Shown here: positions 9,447 to 14,365 of the stretch, one piece after another
Position numbering within the stretch: the stretch's first letter is position 1
Layout: each line of letters begins with the position of its first letter
NCBI GenBank assembly: GCA_946885735.1
Contig: CAMPGW010000074.1
Coordinates: 1-14,365, forward strand
Length of the DNA: 14,365 bases
Origin: an uncultured Gammaproteobacteria bacterium
GTDB lineage: Bacteria; Pseudomonadota; Gammaproteobacteria; Xanthomonadales; Xanthomonadaceae
Direction of reading: 5' to 3'
Position numbers and translations under genes: made by a program
The notes under the pieces: model-generated
Seen by the model: only the letters and a program-made list of their open reading frames with translations
Databases searched by the model: none
Told to the model about the DNA's origin: nothing

Positions 9447-10310
9447 TCACGGCACGTTGGCCCGGGCGGCCGGGGCCCTGCGCGACCGGGGCACGGCCGC
9501 CGCCTTCTTCGCGGCCGCCTTGCGGGTTTTTCGGGGCCTCGGGGCATACAAGGGCTCGGGCGCCACCGCGAGGCCGCCGTAGAGGGGCTGGCAGTGTTCG
9601 CACCAGAAAGCGCGCCGGTGGGTGCGGCCGAGGTGGCGGATGGTGAGCTTGCGCCCGCAATCCGGGCAGGCCGAGCGGCGGTGCACCAGCAGGTTCTTCG
9701 TCAGCAGGTACACCCGCCGCCAGGCGAGGAAATCGAAGCTGTAGTTGCGCGCCTCGGCGACCAACGCGTCGAGCTTCTTCGGCGGCAGCTCGCCGACGGT
9801 GCTAAGGGGGCTCACCTTGATGCGGAACAGCACCTCGTTCTTGATGATGTTGCCCACGCCGGAGAAGATCGACTGGTCCAGCAACGCGTCGCAGGCCAGC
9901 AGCTGCGGCTGCTTGCGCAGCTTGGCCTTGGCGGCCTTCGGATTCCAGGCGTCCGACAGCACGTCGGCGGACCAGTCGTAGATCTCGTCGAGCGGCTCCT
10001 CGATGAACTTGATGGAGCTGGCGTAGAAATTCAACTCGCCGTTGGTGAAACGCAGGCTCAGGCGCGGGCTGGCGTTCTCGCGCCGCTCGTCGATGCGGTA
10101 GCTGCCGAACAGCATGAAATGCACCTTCAGGCTGAAGCCGCGGAACTCCATCAGGAAGTGCTTGCCCCAGGTGCGCACGGCCTTCACCGTCTTGCCCTTC
10201 ATCCGCTGCAGGTCGGGCAGGCGGCTGTTGCCGCCGACCTCGAGCACCTTGCGGCCGGCGAAGCGCTCGGCCTCCTCGCGCAGCAGCAGCAGGGTCGGAC
10301 CTTCGGGCAT
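9447..10310 (-). CDS. nei: Fpg/Nei-family DNA glycosylase/AP lyase (endonuclease VIII-like)
   Basis: A 287-residue base-excision enzyme that removes oxidised bases and cleaves the backbone. MPEGPT at the N-terminus supplies the nucleophile P2 and E3, and PEGP is typical of Nei rather than Fpg. K50 in WGKHFLMEF is the conserved lysine. The helix-two-turn-helix lies at about 144-168 (DQSIFSGVGNIIKNEVLFR). A zinc finger with C215, C218, C237 and C240 (CPDC ... WCEHCQ) closes the core, with GRTHRRAF before the last pair. A basic tail of about 30 residues (258-287, PRPRKTRKAAAKK...) extends past the usual end. The start must be this ATG because the proline has to follow Met. The ribosome site is weak. 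It sits upstream of ku-ligD on the same strand. Confidence 0.94.
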   Translation of the reverse strand: MPEGPTLLLLREEAERFAGRKVLEVGGNSRLPDLQRMKGKTVKAVRTWGKHFLMEFRGFSLKVHFMLFGSYRIDERRENASPRLSLRFTNGELNFYASSIKFIEEPLDEIYDWSADVLSDAWNPKAAKAKLRKQPQLLACDALLDQSIFSGVGNIIKNEVLFRIKVSPLSTVGELPPKKLDALVAEARNYSFDFLAWRRVYLLTKNLLVHRRSACPDCGRKLTIRHLGRTHRRAFWCEHCQPLYGGLAVAPEPLYAPRPRKTRKAAAKKAAAVPRSRRAPAARANVP

Positions 10311-10353
10311 GGCGGCGTTCCGGTAGCGGGCCCTGCAGTCTCGCGTCCCCGCG

Positions 10354-10382
10354 TGGAGCGGCCGATGAATGCGGCCGCTTCA
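10354..10382. terminator. 3' hairpin of the AlkB-like gene
   Basis: AGCGGCCG (10357-10364) and CGGCCGCT (10372-10379) pair perfectly around 7 nt, and the stem extends to 11 bp including one G-U pair. It begins 5 nt after the AlkB-like stop on the minus strand. Without a T-run it is a candidate terminator only. Confidence 0.4.
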
Positions 10383-10387
10383 GGCCT

Positions 10388-10960
10388 TCAGCGACGCACC
10401 CGGAACGCCAGGCTGATCCGCGGCCCGAGACGCACCTTCTCCTTGGGGATGCCATGGTCGTAATGCAGCTGCGTGGCGTAGTCCATCAGCAGCAGGCTGC
10501 CGGCCGCGAGGTCCACCTGCAGCTGCCGCCGCGGTGGCCGCTTGGTACGGATTTGCATCCGCCGCGTATCACCGAACGACAGCAGCACGATCGGCTGGCC
10601 TTCGACCAGGTCGCCGAGGCGGTCGTTGTGCATGGCGACGCTGTCGTCCTGGTCGCGGTAGAGGTTCAGGCCCACCGCATTGAAGGGCGCATCCACCACC
10701 GCGCGCACCCGTGCCGCGGCTTCGCCCAGCGGTTCGGGCAAACGCGCATCGTCGAGCCGGTAACTGGCCAGCAGCCGCGGCACGTCGAGCTCACGCTCGT
10801 ACATCAGGCGGCGCTCGGCGCGCCAGGGAATCGTTTCGCGCAGGATCGCGAACCAGGCCGCGGCTTCCTCCGGCGCGATGAAATCCGGCCGGTGCTCGAT
10901 GCGCCCGCTGGCATCGTCCAGCAGCACCTGCGGTCCGTCGCCGAACAGGAAGGAAGGCAT
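10388..10960 (-). CDS. AlkB-like 2-oxoglutarate/Fe(II) dioxygenase
   Basis: A 190-residue AlkB-family enzyme, which would oxidatively remove alkyl groups from DNA bases. The iron-binding set is visible: HxD at H111-N-D113 (VAMHNDRL) and the distal histidine H169 in YDHGIPK. GPRISLAFR (179-187) holds the 2-oxoglutarate-binding arginines R181 and R187. GLNLYRDQDDSVAMHND (97-113) resembles the ALKBH2/3 core. It is shorter than E. coli AlkB (216 residues), as is usual for this subgroup. The ATG at 10960 lies 28 nt after the stop of the acyltransferase-cNMP gene, and AGGG lies close upstream. Co-transcription with that gene is likely. Substrate choice (DNA or RNA) cannot be read from the sequence. 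Confidence 0.92.
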   Translation of the reverse strand: MPSFLFGDGPQVLLDDASGRIEHRPDFIAPEEAAAWFAILRETIPWRAERRLMYERELDVPRLLASYRLDDARLPEPLGEAAARVRAVVDAPFNAVGLNLYRDQDDSVAMHNDRLGDLVEGQPIVLLSFGDTRRMQIRTKRPPRRQLQVDLAAGSLLLMDYATQLHYDHGIPKEKVRLGPRISLAFRVRR

Positions 10961-10988
10961 TCCCTTGCCCTCGCGGCGTCCCGGGCCG

Positions 10989-12095
10989 TCAGTCCGCGTT
11001 GTGCGCGTACAAGCGCAGGCAGAGCGCGCGGCTGAGGTTGCGCAGCACCTTCATCGCCACCCGCGGGTGCGCTTCGCCCAGGCGCTCGAAGCCGGCGACG
11101 TCGAGCACCACCAGCTGGCTGTCCGCGATCGCGGTGACGTCGGCGGTGCGCGGCGTATCCATCAGGAAGGCCGCCTCGCCGAACAACTGGCCGGCGCCCA
11201 GGGTGGTGAGCACGCGGCGCTGCCCGCGCGGCGATTCGGTCACCTCCACCGCGCCATCCAGGATCAGGAACATCTCGTTGCCGGTGTCGCCCTTGCGCAG
11301 CACCAGCTCGCCCGCGGCGACGTCGCGATGGCCGGCGGCCAGGAACAGGTGCTCCTTCTCGTCGCCGTCGAGGTCGTCGAGCAAGGGGATGCTCGGGTCG
11401 TTCAGTCGCGCGGCGAAGCTGAGCAGGAATTCCTCCTTGCCCAACACGCGCACGCTCGCCGGCCGCGCATGCTCGGGATAGCGGCCCTCGAACCAGTCGC
11501 CGAGCACGACATTGGGCGCATGCTGCTGCACGTTCTCCAGCAAGGGCGACTTGACCTGCGCGAAGTAGGTCCAGTCGCCGGCGATCATCACCATCGGCAC
11601 GCGGAAGCCCGCATCGGGATCCACCTGCCCGGCCCGGTAGCGCCGGCAGCCCATCACTTCGTACAGGGGCACCAGGTTGGCGGTGCAGCGCAGGAACACC
11701 AGTTCGCCGCCATCGCTGCGGAAACGATCGTAGGCCGCGGCCAGCAGTTTCGGCGCCAGCAGGCTGGCGCGATGCTCGGGATGCACGACCATGCGCGAGA
11801 TCATCGCCTGCTGGCTTTCCGGCACCGGGAAATCGGCGGTGCCGAATACCTCGCGCCAACGGCTGGATTCCGGCAGCCCGTCGATCGGCGTCATCCGCAG
11901 GCTGGCCACCGCCTGTGCGCCGTCGAAGGCGCCGTACAGCAGGGACGACGCGTCCTCGGGTTCGGATTGCTGCTCGAGACCGTCGTCGCAGCCGGCGGGT
12001 CGCCGGCCGAGCTCGCGGACATAGACGTCGTAGCGCAGTCGACCGATCGCGGCCCTTTCTTCCGGGTTCGCGGCGACGCGGATCTCGATGCCCAT
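10989..12095 (-). CDS. N-acyltransferase (GNAT/FeeM-like) fused to a cyclic-nucleotide-binding domain
   Basis: A 368-residue two-domain protein. Residues 1-185 look like the GNAT-fold acyltransferases related to FeeM N-acyl amino acid synthases and autoinducer synthases: RLRYDVYVRELGR (19-31), a small-to-medium insert, then ISRMVVHPEHRAS (99-111) and CTANLVPLYEVMGCRRY (137-153). Residues 243-365 form a cNMP-binding domain: GELVLRKGDTGNEMFLILDGAVEV, and a phosphate-binding cassette FGEAAFLMDTPRTADV (305-320) with E307 and R316 present. No DNA-binding domain follows. I infer an enzyme switched by cAMP or cGMP. Mycobacterial PatA joins the same two folds in the opposite order. The start at 12095 is chosen because AGGGGG lies just upstream and a longer in-frame reading would overlap the next gene. 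Confidence 0.82.
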   Translation of the reverse strand: MGIEIRVAANPEERAAIGRLRYDVYVRELGRRPAGCDDGLEQQSEPEDASSLLYGAFDGAQAVASLRMTPIDGLPESSRWREVFGTADFPVPESQQAMISRMVVHPEHRASLLAPKLLAAAYDRFRSDGGELVFLRCTANLVPLYEVMGCRRYRAGQVDPDAGFRVPMVMIAGDWTYFAQVKSPLLENVQQHAPNVVLGDWFEGRYPEHARPASVRVLGKEEFLLSFAARLNDPSIPLLDDLDGDEKEHLFLAAGHRDVAAGELVLRKGDTGNEMFLILDGAVEVTESPRGQRRVLTTLGAGQLFGEAAFLMDTPRTADVTAIADSQLVVLDVAGFERLGEAHPRVAMKVLRNLSRALCLRLYAHNAD

Positions 12096-12148
12096 GGCGG
12101 CCCCCTGCTGACGGTGGCCGCATTCTCGCCCGAGCGGGAGCCCCGCCG

Positions 12149-12463
12149 CTAGCCGGCGTGCTGCTGGGTACTCTCGCGCTGGGCCGCCGCGGTGGGCGGG
12201 ATGAAGAGTTCGTCGCCCGAGCCGGGAATGCTCATCCCACCGCTGTCCGGGTCGAGGTGCTTGGCGAATTCCTCGCCTTGCTGCATCGCGTGCTCGGCCG
12301 CTTCCTGACAGGTGGCATACGTGCCCGGCACGGCCTGCGTCGCGATGATGCGACCGTTGTTGACGCCATAGCGGCGCACCGTCCAGATGCCGGTCCACTG
12401 GCCGCTGTCGTTGCAGCTGTACATCGTGCCGACCACGAAATTGCCGACGATCTTCTGGCTCAT
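12149..12463 (-). CDS. Hypothetical protein, 104 residues
   Basis: I do not recognise this protein. It begins MSQKIVGNFVVGTMYSC, has no signal peptide or membrane helix, and carries a short mixed segment with aromatic residues (GQWTGIWTVRRYGVNNGRI, about 21-39). A helix-like acidic stretch follows (CQEAAEHAMQQGEEFAKHL, 52-70), then a Gly/Pro/Gln-rich tail. Cysteines lie at 17 and 52. AGGGAG is placed 8 nt before the ATG, and base usage matches the neighbours, so it is probably real. The stop lies 53 nt before the acyltransferase-cNMP gene on the same strand, so the two may share a transcript. Confidence 0.72.
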   Translation of the reverse strand: MSQKIVGNFVVGTMYSCNDSGQWTGIWTVRRYGVNNGRIIATQAVPGTYATCQEAAEHAMQQGEEFAKHLDPDSGGMSIPGSGDELFIPPTAAAQRESTQQHAG

Positions 12464-12558
12464 TGCGTTGCTCCCTGGCGAATGCGCCCGGATTCATGGG
12501 GTGATGGTAAGGCCGCGCTTGGACCGCAGGGTGAATCGGCCGCTAATGTGGCGGTCAT

Positions 12559-12612
12559 GCCGGCTTGCTTCACGCCGGCTTGCTTCACGCCAGCCTGCTT
12601 ACGCCGGCTTGC
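12559..12612. repeat. 15-bp tandem repeat overlapping a stop codon
   Basis: Units of GCCGGCTTGCTTCAC start at 12559 and 12574 and are identical. A diverged 14-nt unit follows at 12589, and a 10-nt partial unit at 12603. The array begins inside the last codons of the flavoprotein gene and covers its TAA (12599-12601). Confidence 0.85.
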
Positions 12613-13108
12613 GCGCGAGTTCCATGCTTTCGTTTTCCGACAACACGCCGGCCTCGCCGGTGACCGCGGCCGCCGCCAGGTAGAGCGCGTTGCCGACCAG
12701 GCCGCCCGGGCTGTCCCAGTACTCGGCGCCTTCCAGCTCCACGCGCAACAGGCACAGGTCGGGATCGTCCACGCCGTCCGGGTAGAAGATCGTCATGGCC
12801 GGCGACCACAACTCCTGCAGCCGCGCCTTGTCGAACAGGATCGTGGCCTTGCCAGACACCGACACGTAGGTGTTGTCGGCAGGCGCGGCGAAGGCCAGGT
12901 TGACCTGCGGGCGTGCGCGGATCTCGTCGATCTTGTGGCTCTTGCAGTCGGTGACGAACCACATCGCACCGCCCTCGTCCATTTCCTGCATGCGCAGCGG
13001 GCGGCTCACCAGCCGTCCCTGGGCGGAGATCGTGGTGAGCATCGCCGTGTCCAGTCCGTCGATGACGTCCTTGAGTTTTTCGATGTCGCGATGACGGTCG
13101 TTGGCCAT
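12599..13108 (-). CDS. Pyridoxamine 5'-phosphate oxidase-like flavoprotein (general stress protein 26 type)
   Basis: A 169-residue single-domain protein of the PNPOx-like split-barrel fold. Visible core features are DTAMLTTISAQGRLVSRPLRM (20-40), GGAMWFVTDCKSHKIDEI (46-63), PQVNLAFAAPADNTYVSVSGKATI (67-90) and WSPAMTIFYPDGVDDPDLCLLRVELEGAEYWDSPGG (101-136). Relatives bind FMN or F420 and are often stress-induced; true PNP oxidase (PdxH) is longer and differs. AAGGAGG lies 5 nt before the ATG at 13108, which is why I prefer it over an ATG 14 codons upstream. The gene is transcribed away from lexA across a 212-bp gap. The physiological substrate is unknown. Confidence 0.88.
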   Translation of the reverse strand: MANDRHRDIEKLKDVIDGLDTAMLTTISAQGRLVSRPLRMQEMDEGGAMWFVTDCKSHKIDEIRARPQVNLAFAAPADNTYVSVSGKATILFDKARLQELWSPAMTIFYPDGVDDPDLCLLRVELEGAEYWDSPGGLVGNALYLAAAAVTGEAGVLSENESMELARKPA

Positions 13109-13266
13109 CCTTGCCTCCTTGCTCGCTGCCGCTTCCGAGATGCACATCACAGCCGACGCCGCTTGAACGGAACCTATCCCTGCCGGCTCCTGGCTGAACC
13201 GGGCTCGCCTGTTTCATGCAGTGAGAATGGCAAGTGCTTGAATCGGCTGGAGCTGCGAAACGCGGC

Positions 13267-13296
13267 TTGTCTTTCGCCTCCACAGGTACCTATATT
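13267..13296 (+). promoter_or_regulatory. Predicted sigma-70 promoter of lexA-imuA
   Basis: TTGTCT (13267-13272) and TATATT (13291-13296) are separated by 18 nt. The -10 box lies exactly between two GGTACC hexamers, so transcription would start near 13303, about 18 nt before the ATG. Confidence 0.5.
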
Positions 13297-13302
13297 GGTA
13301 CC
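13285..13302. promoter_or_regulatory. Putative LexA operator, GGTACC-N6-GGTACC
   Basis: GGTACC occurs at 13285-13290 and 13297-13302 around TATATT. Each hexamer is itself palindromic, so the whole is also an inverted repeat. It covers the predicted -10 box, the expected place for an autorepressor. It does not match the enterobacterial CTG-N10-CAG box, but it contains two GTAC cores as in boxes described for LexA2-type proteins, with wider spacing. Confidence 0.55.
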
Positions 13303-13320
13303 CCAAGGACACTTACCGCC

Positions 13321-13929
13321 ATGAGCGACGCACTTACCTTCCGCCAGCAGGCCATCCTCGATTTCATCCGCGCGCAGGTGGACGGCCAGGGCCTGCCGCC
13401 GACCCTCGCCGAGATCGCCCGCGCCTTCGGCTTCAACCAGACCCGCGCCGCGCACAAGCACCTGCTCGCATTGGAGGCCAAGGGCTGCCTGCAACTGATC
13501 CCGGGCAAGGCGCGCGGCATCCGCCTGCCGCGCGAGCGCCGGCGCGAAGCGCTGCAGTTGCCGATCCTCGGCCGTGTCGCCGCGGGCGCGCCGATCGGCG
13601 CCGATGCCGAGGTCTCCGAGCCGATGCTGCTCGACCGCGCGATGTTCTTCCCGCGGCCGGATTACCTGCTGCGCGTGCGTGGCGACTCGATGGTGGACGA
13701 CGGCATCCACGACGGCGACCTGATCGCGGTGCATCGCACCGCCGAAGCGCGCAACGGGCAGATCGTGGTGGCGCGGCTGGACGGCGAGATTACCGTCAAG
13801 CGTTTCCAGCGCGACCATTCGCGCATCACCCTGCTGCCGCGCAATCCCGACTACGCGCCCATCGTGGTGCCCGCCGATGCCGACTTCGCCATCGAAGGCC
13901 TGTACTGCGGCCTGGTGCGGAGCGCCTGA
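13321..13929 (+). CDS. lexA: LexA-family SOS repressor (LexA2-like, imu cassette)
   Basis: A 202-residue repressor and self-cleaving peptidase. The winged helix-turn-helix spans 1-68 (TLAEIARAFGFNQTRAAHKHLLALEAKG), with family end GKARGIRLP. The cleavage site is A88-G89 (VAAGAPI). The catalytic dyad is S123 (RGDSMVDDG) and K160 (ITVKRF). The stretch NQTRAAHKHLLAL replaces the usual RSxNAAEEHLKAL, which fits a changed operator. Full length suggests it is functional. The start at 13321 is the first Met of the conserved N-terminus (TFRQQAILDFI); AAGGA lies 11 nt upstream, a slightly wide spacing. Its TGA overlaps the imuA ATG by 1 nt. Xanthomonad genomes often carry two LexA proteins, and the second heads imuA-imuB-dnaE2, as here. 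Confidence 0.95.
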   Translation: MSDALTFRQQAILDFIRAQVDGQGLPPTLAEIARAFGFNQTRAAHKHLLALEAKGCLQLIPGKARGIRLPRERRREALQLPILGRVAAGAPIGADAEVSEPMLLDRAMFFPRPDYLLRVRGDSMVDDGIHDGDLIAVHRTAEARNGQIVVARLDGEITVKRFQRDHSRITLLPRNPDYAPIVVPADADFAIEGLYCGLVRSA

Positions 13930-14365
13930 TGTCGGCCGTCGTCACCGCCTTCGATCCCATCGGCACGCTGTTGCGCGATCCGCGCGTCTGGCGCGGCCAG
14001 GACAGCCCGGCGCCGGCGCCTTCGCCACATCCGACCGGGCACGCCGCGCTCGACGCCGCCCTGCCCACCGGTGGCTGGCCCGAGGCCGCGCTGGTGGAGA
14101 TCTTGTTCGCCGCCGACGGCCTGGGCGAGTTGTCGCTGCTGTTGCCGGCGCTGGCGGCGCTGTCCTCGCGCGAACGACCCGTGCTCGTCGTCGCCCCGCC
14201 CTATCGCCCGTATGCGCCAGCCTGGCGCAATGCCGGCGTGGACCTCACGCGCCTGCACCTGCTCGACGCCACGCCGAAGGATGCCTTGTGGGCGATGGAA
14301 CAGGCGCTGCGCGCGGGCTGCTGCGGCGCCGTGCTCGGCTGGCCGCTGCAGGCCGACGACACCGC
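13929..14365 (+). CDS. imuA: ImuA translesion-synthesis protein, N-terminal part (cut by window edge)
   Basis: The first 145 codons of a RecA/SulA-like protein; the family usually has about 220-240 residues. The stretch TGHAALDAALPTGGWPEAALVEILFAADGLGELSLLLPALAAL (about 36-78) is the family hallmark. It shows the RecA-like fold, but GLGELS stands where a Walker A GKT would be expected, so no ATP-binding lysine is visible. VLVVAPPYRPYAPAW and the ALRAGCCGAVLGW strand follow. ImuA works with ImuB and the error-prone polymerase DnaE2 in damage-induced mutagenesis. Translation is coupled to lexA through TGATG. imuB and dnaE2 should follow to the right of the window. Confidence 0.93.
   Translation, partial: MSAVVTAFDPIGTLLRDPRVWRGQDSPAPAPSPHPTGHAALDAALPTGGWPEAALVEILFAADGLGELSLLLPALAALSSRERPVLVVAPPYRPYAPAWRNAGVDLTRLHLLDATPKDALWAMEQALRAGCCGAVLGWPLQADDT

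Noticed and set aside
12096..12497. N-terminal extension of the acyltransferase-cNMP protein back to 12497
   Set aside because: The extension reads through the 104-residue gene in another frame and looks non-protein-like; the ATG at 12095 has a ribosome site and begins the conserved fold.

Overview
The window is very GC-rich, densely packed chromosomal DNA. Gene content, codon use and the lexA-imuA pair suggest a gammaproteobacterium of the Lysobacter/Xanthomonas group. This is an inference from gene families, not a measured match. I see no insertion sequence, integrase, tRNA, rRNA or CRISPR array.

Left part (1-3800, all minus strand): a signalling block. It holds the 5' part of a very long soluble histidine kinase built from tandem HAMP repeats (92 residues, exactly 276 bp each). 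Next come a receiver-histidine kinase protein and an NtrC-type response regulator that overlap by 11 nt and must be co-transcribed. The regulator has no GAFTGA loop, so it probably does not activate sigma-54 polymerase. The same 28-bp dyad, TGCACGG-N14-CCGTGCA, lies upstream of both the regulator and the HAMP kinase, which suggests one regulon.

Middle (3800-6390, plus strand): a 344-bp divergent intergenic region, a small glycine-zipper protein, a strong intrinsic terminator, and an AarF/ABC1/UbiB-family atypical kinase with two C-terminal membrane helices.

Right part (6390-14365): a genome-maintenance cluster. On the minus strand, reading right to left, are a PNPOx-like stress flavoprotein, a small orphan protein, an acyltransferase fused to a cyclic-nucleotide-binding domain, an AlkB-like dioxygenase, a Nei-like DNA glycosylase, Ku, and a DNA ligase D without its phosphoesterase domain. 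On the plus strand at the end is a LexA-type repressor (lexA2-like) whose stop overlaps the start of imuA. That is the beginning of an SOS mutagenesis cassette, expected to continue with imuB and dnaE2 outside the window. A double GGTACC operator brackets the predicted -10 box of lexA.

Non-homologous end joining (Ku, LigD), base excision (Nei), direct reversal (AlkB) and damage-induced mutagenesis (LexA, ImuA) therefore lie within about 8 kb. The less ordinary elements are the shared dyad, the GAFTGA-less regulator, the acyltransferase-cNMP fusion, and the altered motifs of the ligase.
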